Both the position numbers and the translations under genes were made by a program. DNA of 64,000 bases from Malurus cyaneus samueli (taxonomy: Eukaryota > Chordata > Aves > Passeriformes > Maluridae). The stretch covers positions 22,342,267 to 22,406,266 of the forward strand of contig CM019214.1 in assembly GCA_009741485.1 (NCBI GenBank), in the 5' to 3' direction. The notes under the pieces are model-generated. The model was not told the DNA's origin. It ran no database searches and saw only the letters and a program-made list of their open reading frames with translations. This document shows positions 1 to 14,112 of the stretch, piece after piece; the stretch's first letter is position 1, and each line of letters starts with the position of its first letter.

Positions 1-179
1 GGTGGTTTCACACACTGCCCCAGCCCTATTCCAACAGATTCCAGCCATTAGGCAAGAAGAAATGGGCATTTGGGAGGAAGGGAGACGCAGGAAATACTCT
101 TGAAAACGAGAGAGGCTGAGATTTTTATCCCACTTCATAATGCAGCAGAGAAAGGAATTAAACACACTGACCACATAAT

Positions 180-189
180 NNNNNNNNNN
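180..189. other. Assembly gap of 10 N
   Basis: Ten consecutive undetermined bases. The flanks are ordinary AT-rich sequence and do not show an obvious shared repeat. Ten Ns is probably a placeholder, so the true gap size is unknown. Confidence 0.98.
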
Positions 190-3100
190 TTTGTAGACCT
201 GACAATACCTTAATTTATTTCACTGCATGTATTTGTTCTGTGCAGTGTTTTCAGAGTAATACTCTAGCCATGTTAAAAAGTGGATATACCTGTTGAAGTG
301 CAAAACAGAAAATAACATTTAAAAAGCCTTTCTGGTTCAAGCCACTAGTAGTTTTATCCATTAGCTCCTCTTGGTGTATTCTACCTCCTATGCCACATAA
401 ATCAGTAATCTTTGACCTCTTGATGCAGGGACATGAAATGTCATATTTCCTTAAGTTGATTGCTTTCATGTATTCCTCCTAATGATACCATGTGTCTTTG
501 TTCTCCCTGGTAACCTGGGAATCACATCCAAATCCTCTTAGTCAGAACTGACTGTTTCATATGAGCATGAGCCATTTTTTGCATCCTGCCTGAGGATGAT
601 GGGGCTGAAGGTGACCTCTGACATGGTTTCAATAATCATTTTCTGAAGCTTGCTGGGTATTTTGCACATGGACTGTCTGGACAGTTATGTCCAATGGGAT
701 GATTGGCTTCTAAAAATAGGAGAATTACAAATAAAATGGGAATGAGCAAAACTGAATGCCAGGAGCAGAGAAAATACTCAGATGCCAGGTAAAGAAAAGA
801 TTTCAACCAGATCTGATCTAGGTCATCTTCATGTTGAATTGAGGCTGAATTTGATGCTAAGGCTTAAGACAAAAGGACCTCTAATTGTTAAGAGTAGTTA
901 TTAAGTATTTATACTTTTTAAAGTTATTTCTTAATATCATGCCCTTTAAGTTACTATGTAGATTGCCTCTTATTAGACTTTTTTGTAACTGGTTAATTAT
1001 TTAAACCTTCATTGTTTTTATATGACAAAGACTGAGCAACAAGAATAACTGAATGAAAGCTGTAAGTGTGCACATGCATGAAGGGAAGGCTTAGTCTGTG
1101 ACAGAGGTACTGTGCATGTGGCTATCACTGAACTGACATCCAACTTGCCTGGTTAAAGCCCTGTGGTGTGACTGACAAGGTTGTGTGTTTAGCAAATAGT
1201 CTGATGTGGAAAACATGTTTGAGCCAAGAACAAAGAACATATTGAAAATAAATAAGTGCTATTTGTTTTCAAAACAGCTTTCTTAAAGGAAGGCATAAAT
1301 AAATAGCAAGTTACACATGCATATATTTTCTTCTGTATTAACTTTTCTGAAATCATGGCTGTACTAGCATTTAGTTATGTTTGAGAGTTTTCCTTATTTT
1401 TTTTATAATCTAATTACATTGTTATAAATGGTATTTACCTTTTTCTTTAAATCATGTGTTTTGAAATCCCCAGAGCATTTTTCAGTTAAGAATATTCAAT
1501 ATTAATTCATGATAGTATAAATCTAGGTTTTTTGTAAGCAAGTTCTAGGCTTTGCATGAATGTGGAAAATAATATTTTTATGTATAGTTCTCATCAGTAA
1601 TATTTTTTCTTAAGTGATTCTAAGCTTTACCTACCCAATTTATTTGGCTCCAACTTCACTTTTTTATTTTTCTGCCTGCCTGTTCTACACAGATAGATTT
1701 GTAACTTTTTATGACTAAAATAGTCATTATTGTTGAAGAGACTCAAAATACATTTGTTTCATCATAGAAAATAAAATCTTGTCAAAGTCCTTGAAAAACA
1801 ACAGAAGAAAAATAATTGCCTTTTTCTGAAGAGCAGTGCTTGGTGCAGGGGGAATCACTACATTCCTCACTGGTACAAACAAGCAGACTTTTTGATGAAA
1901 GCCAGTTGTATATACCGCATGGTGTACAAAAGATCAGTTCATTAACATATTTTAATAATTCTAAATTACATTCCAAATGCATTCTGAATAGTTCTGCATT
2001 TTTATGCCATAAATTACCTTTCCTTCTGAATTTTAGTGTATGGTTGTTTTTTTTTCTTCCCCATTTAAATGTTAACACAAAATTGAAGGATCAATATTCT
2101 TGTTGCACCATACATTTTCAGTGAAGAAGTAGGGATTTCAGTGGACCTTTAGAAGACAGAAGTTTTTTATGATAATGAAACAAAAAACTATTGCAAACAA
2201 CAAAATAAAACTATTGTGGCTGTGTTGATACCAAGCCCTGACTGTTCAAAGGAAAGGTTCCTTAAGCGCAAATAAGAATTTGATGCATGCTTATTTATTC
2301 ATTAATGTCTTTGTGATCAAATTGAGGAGAATTGCATTTAAATACCTTGAAGAATTGCCCTTCTCAAAATCTATATATATTTAATTTATATGTTGAATTG
2401 ATACATTATATTCTTGTCTAATATTTATTGATCCTTATGTACTATGTGCAGATTATGTCCTAAAATCTAATCTGAATCTTCAAACGCAATGGAAAGAAAA
2501 CTACACTAAAGAGTTACCAGTGAGAGCACATGCTGTATAAACACAAAGAGGAAAGTTGGTTATTTGAGTCTTATTCAGTGCTATGAATACTGACTGTGGT
2601 TGTTAGTATATTTTAGCTCAAAAAGAAAAAAAAGTAATACGACATGGTTCTTGTAAATCTTCTTCATTTAGCAGAAAATATAATTTGTCTCTTTATTTTG
2701 CCCTGAAGAATGTACTCAGCTGTATATCCAAGTTTTTTTCACGTAGATAAGCACATGAGCTGATCTCCATGCTAGCCAAGAAGGGTGAATGGGTGGAACT
2801 GAGTGCAGAAGAGTAATCTAACAGAATCCAAGGAGAAGAGCATGTGGAAGATACTTAATGGTACCTTATTCTTTAACATAAAGGAGACTTTGAGTATGAA
2901 TGAACTATGGCTGAGGTCTTGGGTCTCACTGGAAGTCAGGAACAAGGCTGCTCAGAGGACATGTGAGTTACAGGTGGGGCCTGAGTCCTTCAATGTATGC
3001 TGAGTAAATAGAAAAACTCTGAAACATGCTTTTTTATTTTTACTTTCTCTGTGGAAATATCTTAAGATTCCACAAGAAAGTCTTTCTACTCTTTATGTCT

Positions 3101-6040
3101 CCCAAAAGGTCGAAGTATGAACAATAGCAGCCCCATAAAATTAGAGCTGTTGGTCTTTCTATGAACATGAATCATGACTCATTTTGAAATCCCCTTTATG
3201 GTTTTCAGCAACTTTATAGCCAGAGGCTGACTGGAAAACAGCAAGAGTGTGAGGTAAGCAGAAGCCTTTTCTCAGCAGGCTCTGTAAGCAGTAAGCATTT
3301 AGCAAGGGAAACGGACTCCTTCAGGGAGTGCTCCAGTGCAGGAGCCCCATTCAGGTGAAATTCCCTCCAGGAGAGCCTTCAAATCTCACTGACTGCACTA
3401 GGAATACAAGAAAGACTATGTTCCTTACAGAAATACTTAAATTTAGTTGATTGACTTAAAAAGATATCAGGCACCCTTCTTTTAAAAATTGTTTTAAAAG
3501 AAAATTTAATATTTTATTTATTTGGGGAGGTTTTGCTTCAGTTTTTTAATGGGTTTGTTTTGTTGTGGTTTTTTTTTGGTAAGAGCTAGAATTATTGAAG
3601 CGGGGGAAAAGGATTATGAGACAAAAATGCAGTGAAAGATACTGACAACATTTATAGGCTTGTCTATTTCTCTCGCAGTTATGCTGGGCTAAAACTACAA
3701 AAAAAAGAATGGAGAAAACAGAATATTATAGTAAGATAATTGCAGAAATATATTTTGAATTAGTAACTGGAAGCAAAACTCCTGCCCAAACAATAATGAC
3801 TTGGTCTTAAATATGCTGAACTTCTGAGATTACATTATATTATTTAATATCTTTTAAATACCAAAAAAAATGTCAACAACTCTATAACAAATTAATCAAA
3901 AAGAAAAGAACAGTGCCACACTGTTGGACTTGGCGGGGCCCAAGGAATGTTTGATGTTATAGACACAATATGCATAAGGAGAATTGTTCTCTTGTTCTCC
4001 CCAAGGGTATTTCATAGTCAGCTGTGTCAGAGAACATAACTAGATGATCTACATGCAAAGATATAAAGCTTTTTAAAATGATAGCCTCAATAACCAAATA
4101 AATTAATTTGACACTTGATTCTGTAAGGTGCTGAACAGTTGGCTCTGATCCAGCAAAATGTTCCCTTCTACTTCAGTCTCATGAATACCTCTGTACATTA
4201 AAAATGTGCTGGGAATTCATTGTTAAAAAAGAAGGGGAAAACCCCCCAAATCTAAACAACCTCTAAACCCACAGATATAATTATAGAAGATTCATTCATC
4301 CAGGGAGCCATTTTAGTGTTTTGTAAATATCTGCTTTTAAACCTGCAAGGGTTTGCTGCAAATTTTAGTTGAAACAACTTTTCAATTCACTTCTTTTCTT
4401 TTCATGTAGGTGGGTAGGCAGATTTTTTTTGTCCTTGTATACTCTTTTTTTTTTTAGTTGATGGTATCATAAATGGCCCTGCTCTTGTCTAATATTTTTG
4501 AAAGATAGTTCTATTTAAAAGTTATACAGCATCTATATATTATCATTGTTTTATTGAAACATGTAAACATGAAACAAAATCTTTGAAGATGTATTCTTTG
4601 ATTCTCTGATTTAGAAGATTTTTTCTGGCTTGAATCTATCTAGATTCATGATTTGAAAGGGTCAAAAAGGAAGGGCTAAGTCTCTAAAGGTCAAGTAGCA
4701 CTAAATAAAATAATATTTTTATCTTTTCAGTGCTTGGGAGCATGAGAGGTTATAAGAAAAACAAGCAGAGAAATACACTGAGTAAGCAAAACACTGAATG
4801 ATAACTAACCACCTCCACCCCTGAGCAAGCTTAAACTCACAGCAGCTGTTTTTCTGACTGCAAACAAGACAGGTTTTTCAGAAAGAACAGAAGGAAAGAA
4901 TCACCACAAAACCTAAGATTAATTGGAGGTTGAGGGGATGGGTGGAATGTCAGCTCCTTACCAACCTGTGCACTGAGATGCAATACAGGCAGTTTTTGGA
5001 TAAAGATCTGATAATCTAAATCTCTTGGGAGATGTCAGAAGCCAGACAATGTCAGGACTATAACTAGCTTCTTTTGACCTGGTCGTTGTGGTGGATAATA
5101 GTGTGATGGTTACAGTTCTTACTTCAGAAGATTGAAACTGAGGTCATCACCTGTGCTGAACATTGTGGAAAAGGTAACCAGAAATTCTCTGCTGAGATGT
5201 GTTTCTGCTGTTTTCTATCCTAAATTTCACCCTACTCTTCCTTTTCTCATATTCTCAGCCTCATATTTTCTCAGCTTACTAAAACAAAACAGTGGAATAA
5301 TGTATCTTGGTGGAGAGAACACTTCTGGAAACATTGCCACCTTTGCATTGTCTGAAATCACTTCTTTGTTTTGCTTAATTTACTTCTACCTTAGACTGAA
5401 GTTCAAGTAAATAACATTCTTTGGCATTTCCCATACTTGGTCGTTAAGGCTGATATCTGACATGGTTAGACTGGATCACCTTTCAAAATCTATGAAAATT
5501 ACCTAAGATATTAAATTAAAGAAAACATATTACACTTCTTGTTTTTGAAAGTGAAGTTCACAAACTGTCCTGCTGAGTCTAATCCATTATTTATTTACAT
5601 TTGTGGTGTTTTGAAGTTACTTTCAGGGAGGCTTTGTGTATGCTTTTTAATGATTGAACATTTAGCAATAATAGTGTTCTACAAGTTTGTTTAATCCTTT
5701 TCAGTCCTGTCATTTTGATGTGAATTAATGTTAACAATGTAATTATTTTGCTTTAGCAGAGTCAAATGCATTCTATGAAACTGCTTGTTTTTTTCAGTTT
5801 GTCTTTGTTTTAATGACTCTCTTAAGATACACAGTTTGCATGAAATCAACAGTAGGTGAGGTGTGCACAGTATCATAAAATTTCCAGTAAAAGAGATACA
5901 CCATTAATGTCAGTTGTGAAAACATATTTAACATGTTTAAGAACCAATGAATTTTCTAAAACAATATCTTCTTTGCTTCTGCTATGAGTACTAATGTCTT
6001 TGTAGGATAACTCTACCATCTTCAGGAAACAAGGGAAAAA

Positions 6041-6106
6041 GCAAAGAAACAAAAAAAGTAAAGGAAAAAAAAAATAAAAAAAAAAACCAAAAAAAAAAAA
6101 ACCAAC
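6041..6106. repeat. A-rich low-complexity tract
   Basis: Almost pure A on the + strand, interrupted by single G, T and CC. The apparent phenylalanine-rich open frames on the minus strand here are an artefact of this tract. Confidence 0.9.
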
Positions 6107-9100
6107 CTGAACCACTTTTCAAAGCTTCTAAGAGCTGGTGATCTAAAAAGTGACCTTTCATAGGCAGATAATAGCTGAAGAAAAAAAACACTTTTGAAGC
6201 TTGTCAGTCATGAATTCAAAACATGACCTCAGTTCTAGTGAATTTTTGTTTCCTGAAGGGTTTCAAAAATTAATAGGAATGGAAAGAGTAGCATTATAAA
6301 AAGAATCTAAAATAAATTAAAAAACATACCATGACCTTTTTAATTGGAAGGAAAAGCAGTTAAAATTATATCTACTGACTTTTAAGAAGTCTTACAGAAA
6401 CTTTTAAAGAAATTTATAATTACGGTAGATAAAGATGATTATATTAAAAAAAGTAGTCAGAATACTTATTAAAAAAAAGAGAATACTTTAACATGCTGTA
6501 TGGAATTCAAATATAGTAATGTGCTTGCCAGCTACAGCTGTTAAAAAAAGAGTAGAAATCCTTTATTTCTAGCACTGTGATTTTCAAGTAATGGCAAGGA
6601 ACAATTTGACTCAATATTCATGTAATGGTAGAACAATTCAAAGTAGTAAAAACCTTATTCAAGACAATTCCAAAAGACCTGAAATATTTAGGGGATAACA
6701 ATCTGTGTGTACTGGATTGAAAGCACAGTCTTGTTACTGGAGATGATAGCTCATTTCAGTAATGGGGTAATGGGCAAGACAAGAGTAGGGATTTGGGATT
6801 ACTCAGGTGAGTTTCTTGGGATACAGGAAGGAGGCGCTATTCATTGCTTCTATTAAAATAATATTTCCAACTGTTTATCTCTTACTTTGGCATTTCAGAC
6901 ATACTTTTATTTCTGCTTTTTTTGTCAACCTGTCACAGTCATGTTTTGATGGATTATCAAGTATGAAAACTTTGAGAAAAAGTGTTATTTGCCTCATGGA
7001 ATATTTGTTTTCTCTGTGATGTGAACTGAGCCATGTCACTACTTGACACTGTAGTACAGAAATTTTTTTCTGTTAGTTTTTTGTTATGTAATTTTAGATA
7101 ATAATTTTTGCATGCCTTATACTAGGGGTTTATTTTCAAAGTTGAGCTGTTGACTTACTTGAATACAAAAACCTAGAAATACAGACTTTCTTATTTTGGA
7201 GCTTTGTGAAGAAGGATGTGGGTTGACAAATGTAGGCTCAAAACACATTTACTGCTGATGCATTTTTATGCAGTCTCTGGAAATAGTTGATTTTCATTAT
7301 CAGGGTAAGTAGTTTCTGCTTCTGGGAAATAATTTATCATCTTCAAATGGAAAACAAACTGAACGCACAAAATATGCAAACATATTAAACAAACTTTATA
7401 AGTTACTTTAGAGGAAAGTTTTCCTTTTAATACTTGCTAATCTAGTAAGCACTAGTTAAATGGTGTTCCCAAGAACATGGAGTCTTGTTTTACAAGTCAT
7501 CCAACATCCTTAACCAGCCTGCTCAACTTTGTATTCTTCCCTGAATTATCTGAAGGGATAGTTTTAACAAGAAATGTAGATACATTGGAGATAAAAATGA
7601 CATTACTTAGTGAAACACCAAATAAAAGTGTCATCGAGACACACACACTGATGTCACTTACAATGCAAGATATGCTGAATAAAAGGAATCACAGCTCCCA
7701 GAGAGGGCAATGCACACAATATTTTAATGGGAGCATTGCACCACAATTCTGAAACATGGAGAAGACCTGACAGCACTAACAGCTTTGACAGCAGAAGATG
7801 AGGCTCCAGTGCATGACATCTGACCTTAAAAAAAAAATCTGTCTCCCTAGTTATTAAATGCAAAGAATAAAAAGGACTTGTCAGAATGGGGTGACTGAAT
7901 CACCATTTCCTTCAGCATGACTAAATCCAGGACAAAATAGGACAACTATTTGCATGTCAAATAAACATTATATCAGAGAAACAGAATGGAAAAGAAATAC
8001 AATAAAATTTCATATACTTTGAAAACAACAAATTAAAATGAGTTTATTTTTTGCATGGCCACACTAGCAGCTATGTCATATTCACATAATGGCCTTGTAG
8101 GCAGTTGGATTTATAGCAATAAAACCAATGAACAAGAGAGCTCTTTGTATAACAGAGGAGAATATCTTCATTGTTGACTGAAAGGTCCTGAAAAGATATC
8201 TAAAGGCAGTAAGACAAAATAATAAAATTGTGTATGTGAGACATCGTTTTCCTATTTCATGATGAATATGTAGCAATTTTCAGTTTGCCATTGAGACATT
8301 ACATGCATGACTTTCAGATGACATTTGGTATTTTAGTGTAAGTCAACTCAAAAACGCTTTTGTGTAAAAAGTAGTTTATTACATTCAATTGATTCATAAG
8401 ATATTGGAGCAGCTCAAGGAAAGAGAAGGTAATGCAGAATCAGAATGAAAAATGAAACATGGTCTAAAAAGGAATAGGAGCATTTATTTCTCTACCTTGT
8501 GGCTAGTTTAACAACTTACATTCTATGTACATCAGGCTGTGCTTGCTGTTTAATTCCTATAATAAATACCATCCCTAAAGAAACAAAATCATCTTGCTTG
8601 TCACTTGCTACATTGTAACTTAGTTTGACCACTTAAGTCCAGTTTTTAATTACTGGAGTTGCTAAAATTGATTTATCTTCTAATGTCCCAGTGGGAAAGA
8701 AAATGGAGTTACTGGTGAAAAAAGCAGCTTAGAGTCATGAAAAGGACACATAATTTTGCCATTTCTTTTGTTCTTCAAGTGCAAGGGAGTATTTTATATA
8801 AATAACAGTGGAATCTAGGGGACATAGCAGTACCTAAATAATCAGAATTTTTTTTTTACAGACCTAACTTTCGTTTTCTCACAAATTGGTGATCATTTCA
8901 CTTATCAAATGCCTACATATATAAATTGGTTTCTTCCAGAAAAACTACTGTGATAGATTTAATATGCTTGACTATTCATTCCTTTTCCACAGTCATTCCA
9001 ATAGACTTCATTTACTATGGACTGTACTCAACTCTGTCTTCTTTCTACAAGAGGGGAAATACTTTGAATTCTAAAAAATATGCAGACCAAGGCAACTGGC

Positions 9101-11731
9101 CTTTAAAATGGAAAGAAACTATGAATCGCAATCGTGACAATTTGCTTTTTAAAAACTCATATGTTTTTTGACTGAAATTGAATTTTGATTGATTAATCTT
9201 TATGCATTTTTTCTGTATGGATAGTTACCTAGATTTATTGAAATCTGTACACTGTCACGAGACAGTTATTTTTTACTAATAAGATTTTTGGAGGGAAATT
9301 ATGTAAGTACATTATGTTCTTGGAGAAAATGGGTGACATTCTGCATTTCCAAATGATGAGATTTACAGCTTCAGTGCCACTTATTTTGTTATAACTAGAA
9401 ACAGCGTTGCTATGCAAAGTATTTAATGTACTAAGTCTCAAGGCAGTCAACAAATGATAAAGAAATGGAAAAATGTCTCCTTTAAATACTAATGTTAGGG
9501 GCATATTAATGAGATTTTGAATTTCTCTGATTTTGAAGATGTTCTCATCTTTGTCTACAAGTACAGAACATACGACAATGTCAAATATCTTCACTGTCAG
9601 TCCTGATCTAGAGAAATAACTTGTCAACAATGTACGCAGCCAACACAATTTAGAGGAGCTCAACAACTGCTTATAGATGGATATGAGCATGTTGCAAGTG
9701 ATGCTTTCATGAACAAGATTCTCTTTGCATCATTATTATGTTTCTTTATGTATGAAACCTAATTATGCGTGTGGTCTGCCCAGCTTTGAGCAATGCTCGG
9801 ACAGTGCTCCTCATCTAGATCCTTTTCTTCACATCAGAAAACAGCAGGAAATCTTACTGTCCTTACTGTTGCTTTGAAAAGATCCCTGACTCAACTTTTG
9901 CCACCAGCTCTACCCTAGCTGACCCCTTTATTTTTTTGCATTAATACTCCATTATCTTGGCGCTGGCTTACTAGGCTTGTCTGTGGATTTTGTCTTATGA
10001 TATTGAAAAAAGAACATTGTCTGCCAAAGTAAAATAGCTATGCTGATGTAAGTGAAATGCTATTCATTTACATCAGCAGACCATTTGGCCAATTTTTAGC
10101 ACTTGATATTACAAGATTTATTAAGGAATGCAAGGTTTTTGACTCTTTCACTTTATCAGAATGATGAACTAAAGCCCCAGTATAGTTAATAATTACATCA
10201 GTCATTAATTTACCTACACAGGGGTTGAGCCCTAGAATCTCTGAGGAATACCTGCTGTCAGTATGCAGCGAAATGGTGCTTCCTAGTAGAGGGATTTCCC
10301 ACCAGAGCAGTTTGTCAGTGCAGCTGTTCATCATTATGTACAGTCAACTACTCTGTACTCTCCATTTTTTACCTAAAAGGAAATGTTGCATGATTCTCCC
10401 TCTCAGAAACAACACTGAATATAAACGAAATCTTTGTGCCATCTATAAGTTCTTTATGAATATAAGAAGATGCATCATGAAGAATTTCTATTTTATTTTT
10501 AAAAATGATGGAATTTTCCTATACGAAAACAAATTAAATATACCCATTGAAATAAGTCAGCATTTAAACTTCAAATTGCCCTTAAAGTGGGTACATATTC
10601 AGTTGTATAAATATTTTATTTCTCCTTCATTAAATTAAAAATATTAAGCACTATGAAGAAGAAATCTTCAGTTTACACACTCATTTTCACAGCTATTTTC
10701 CATTTTTATTGTAGAGAACGGTTGAAATTTTAAGTGTGGCTTTCAAATTTGGCTCATGAGTATTTATAATTCATCTCAGCTTTTGGACAATATACCTATT
10801 CAAAACAGTCTGGAGTAATTTACTGCTGTGATTAATTGGGAAAAATTGGCACAATATATTAAAATTACCAAATAAACTACTTGGAAACTGAAAATGGTTC
10901 ATGGGGCTGCGACATGAAAGAATTGCAATGTCTAGAGTAACATCTAAAATGGATATATGGCTATTACTACCCTTCACATACACCCCATAAAATATTTTAC
11001 GTAGAGAACTTTCACTGATTGTTCTAGTACATAAACTGCCTTCATAACCATATCAAAATATTCTGAGTGTCTCAGTCAAATAAATTGCATGTATTTTGTG
11101 TAAACATTGTGGGTAAAATCCTGACCTGACAGAAAAAAATAACAAAATGTTTCTGTGTATTAAATAAAACTTAAAATTAACTGAAGTCAGATTTTACTTA
11201 ATATCAACTGAAATTGTGCTGTTGCTACCATTACTAATGCTATTATAATTTTATCCTGCAGTATTTTGGTGCTAGGTACCCAGTTTTCAATTAGTTATCA
11301 CAGAAAATTGAGTTTGGTGTCTAAAGTATGCAAGATTCATGCTCAGCACATTGTAGCTATTGGCAGGAATGCATATTGTTATTTCTCACAGACACTAAAC
11401 ATCATTAAATTCTAAAATCTAATACCTTTAGACATGTAAGTGCTCTAGATGCTACTTTTTTTGTCAAATTTGAAAGTGGAATTCTGTCTTTTTTACTTTA
11501 TAAACATCCCTCTAATAATTCAGAGATTCATCCTTTATATGATTTATTTTTCAAGACCAAAATTCTACTTTCTTGTGCTTTGTTTTTACATCCTACTATA
11601 TAAGACTTTGACTCACAGTATTCTTAGGGATGACTGTCGATGTTGCATTTCAAAGTTACTACACAACTGATTTGGGAATCTTTTCAAAAAATGGAGGAAC
11701 TGCTTGTTTTACTTCACTGTTTCTAATCAGG

Positions 11732-11960
11732 AAATTTTTGTTGGTTTGGCTTTGGTTTTGGAGGGTGTATTTGCTGGTGGAAGGGGTTGTGGTTGGGTTT
11801 TTTTTTTTTAATTCTGTTTTGGTTTGTTGGGGTCTTTTGGGTGTATGGGGGTTTTTATTTGTTTTTCTTTGTGATTTGCTTTGGGTTGGGTTTTTTTTTG
11901 GCCGTGCTGTTGTGTTGTTTTTTGTTTTGTTGTTTTTTTTTTTGTTTGTTTGTTTTCTGT
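11732..11960 (+). repeat. Strand-asymmetric G/T-rich tract
   Basis: About 230 bases made almost only of T and G on the + strand, with T runs of up to 12 alternating with GG to GGGGG runs. The 11760-11800 part and the part around 11830-11850 carry several closely spaced G runs. It lies in the intron in the sense orientation, so the pre-mRNA would carry a U/G-rich stretch. The valine/phenylalanine/leucine-rich open frames over it are compositional. No terminal repeats or target-site duplication were seen. Confidence 0.85.
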
Positions 11961-12975
11961 AATCCTAGTCTTTAGGCTCAATATATGCTAAGGAATGTGA
12001 CTAACCTTTGGTAGTGCGAGATATTTGTAGTCCCTCCCTTTATGTAGCACTTTCCTTTAGGATTAATAACATTTTCTTCTTGGGGGACTTAGAGAAATGA
12101 TACCTGGCCCTGTTAAAAAATGCACATAGCCACAGAGCATTAGGCTTTCTCTCTCCTAAAATCTTATTTTAGACAGGCAGTCACAGGATAATGAAAGGAT
12201 GATAGCAGAGGCACATGGTGGTGAAAGGAGTAATGGATGATAATTCATTTGAAGAGAAGTCATTCTTAGGAGAATATTCTAGTGGAAAGAAACAAGAAAT
12301 AGGTAGAGACAGATGATAGCTGAGGTGAATATGCTAAAGGAAGGACAGCTAGGGAAAATGAAAATGGGGCATAAAATTTACAAAAATACAGACAAAAAGA
12401 TCTCATTAAAAACCTGCTAATTATTTACCTCCCCTAATTTGGTTTCTACATAGTCTGCTTCTACTAGTGGGACTTCTTTGTTTTCTTTCCTCTCTTGGAG
12501 CTAGTATAGGATCAAGGAGAATGTCATTTAATCTCTTTCTATCTAGGGACAGCTTTAGTAGCTTGCCCCAAGAGAATGTCGAATGGGAGGAGATTTTCTG
12601 GGTGGTGCCGCCTTTGGTTTGGTTGCTTGTGCTCTGACCAGTTTCAGCTAGTTCTTGTCTTTGGTCTTTCCTGTGTCTGCAATGTCTTCTGGTAGACCTA
12701 AGAATCGTAATAATGTCTCAATAGTGAAGGACTGTAATGGAATAATATAGCATGGAAAGGTGAGCCAGCTACTGTATGTTACCAAACCAAACAAAAACCG
12801 AAGGGATTTTCTGTTTTGATTCAAAAGGCTTATCAATTTGTTTTCAGTGTTATAATAAGTCTTGCTGCTTAGACGTTTCCAAAACATAGCTTCCACTAAA
12901 ACTGACATTGCTGCTGCACATAACAATACTTGACAAAGAAAGAAAAAGAAGATATTATTTTTTAAACATTTTACC

Positions 12976-12982
12976 AAAAAAG

Positions 12983-13015
<33 letters not shown>

Positions 13016-13065
13016 CCCCCCCCTCAAAAAAAAAAAAAAAAAAAAAACAACAAACAAACAAACAA
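12976..13065. repeat. Poly(A)/poly(C)/poly(A) compound tract
   Basis: A long A run (with one early G) is followed by CCT, eight C, TC, a second A run of about 22 and then CAA/CAAA units. It directly abuts the 3' end of the antisense CR1 copy. Lengths of such homopolymers in an assembly are unreliable. Confidence 0.9.
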
Positions 13066-13079
13066 GGGAAAGAAAGAGA

Positions 13080-14112
13080 AATCACACAGAATTTGCTGAG
13101 TTGGAAGGGTCCCACAAGGATCATCAAGTCCAACCACACTCTGCACAGGACCATCCCCAAGAGTCACACCCTGTGCCTGAGAGTGTTGCCAAATGCTTCG
13201 TGAACTTGTCAGGTTTGGTGCTGTGACCACTGCCCTGGGAGCCTGTTCCAGTGCCCAACTACCCTCTGGAACCTTTTTCTAATATCTGACCTAAACTTCT
13301 CCTGACACAACTTCAGGCCATTCCCTTGGGTTCTGTCACTGATCGTCAGAGAGCAGAGATCAGTGCCTGCTCCTCTGCTTGCCCTGGTGAGAAAGTTGCA
13401 GACTGCAATGAGGTCCCCTCTCAACCTCCTCCAGGCTGAACAGACCCAGTGCCCTCAGCCACTCCTCAAAGCTTCCCCTCAAGGCTTTACCATCTTTGCT
13501 GCCCTTCTTTGGACACTCTTTAATATCTTCCTTAGAATGTGGCTCCCAAAACTGCAAACAACATTCAAGGGCTCAGAGCAGAGCAGGACAATCCCCTCCC
13601 TTGCCCGGCTGGCGATGCTGTCCCTGATGCCCCCCAGGACAGGGTTGTCCCTCCTGGCTGCCAGGGCACTGCTGACTCGTGTTCAGCTGCCATCCACCAG
13701 GACCCCCAGGGCCCTTTCCATGGCACTGCTCTCCAGCATCTCATTCCCCAGGCTGTCTGTACATCCAGGGCTGCCCTGCCCAGGTACAGAATCTGGCACC
13801 TGCTCTTGTTGAATTTTTTATGGATGGTGATGGCCCAGTTCTCTAATTTATTGAACACTGTCTGCAGGGCCTCTCTGTCTTTGAGGGAGTCAACAGCTCC
13901 TCCCAGATTTTTATTGTCTATGAATTTATTGAGTATTCCTTACACTCCTGCATCCAGGTGATTTATGATGTTGAAGGGCACAGGGCTGAGGATGGAGCCC
14001 TGTGGAGCCCCCACTAGTGACAGGTCACCAGGCTGATGTCACCCTGTCCACCATAACACTTTGTGCCCTACCCATGGGCCAGTTGCTCACCCATCCCATG
14101 ATATGTTTATTG
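13080..14112 (-). mobile_element. CR1 LINE, 5'-truncated, antisense
   Basis: About 1 kb of a chicken-repeat-1 (CR1) non-LTR retrotransposon in reverse orientation: the 3' end is at the low coordinate, where the typical sequence reading gagttggaagggtcccac on the + strand starts. Minus-strand translation gives the C-terminal part of the CR1 reverse-transcriptase ORF in pieces: RGDLIAVCNFLTR, GNGLKLCQEKFR, DIRKRF and VVGHWNRLP (about 13209-13424), RALGLFSLEE (about 13420-13460), and LENWAITIHKKFNKSRC near 13800-13850. Reading frame changes and stops between these pieces show it is dead. The higher-coordinate end stops near 14112, as expected for the common 5' truncation of CR1. It sits in the NLGN4 intron, antisense to the gene. 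Family assignment is from memory of avian CR1 consensus; the subfamily is not determined. Confidence 0.93.

Noticed and set aside
9235..9690. 151-codon minus-strand open frame in the intron
   Set aside because: No recognisable domain or motif, no initiation context of note, and AT-rich composition like the flanks. Length alone is not enough in 64 kb.
10225..10638. 137-codon plus-strand open frame
   Set aside because: No family recognised, lysine/asparagine/phenylalanine-rich as expected from AT-rich DNA, and overlapped by another frame on the opposite strand.
12648..13160. 170-codon minus-strand open frame
   Set aside because: Its middle is phenylalanine encoded by the A/C/A homopolymers and its first part comes from the CR1 3' end; composition explains it.
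13363..13961. 149- and 140-codon plus-strand open frames
   Set aside because: They are antisense shadows of the CR1 reverse-transcriptase ORF, whose residues are recognisable on the minus strand.
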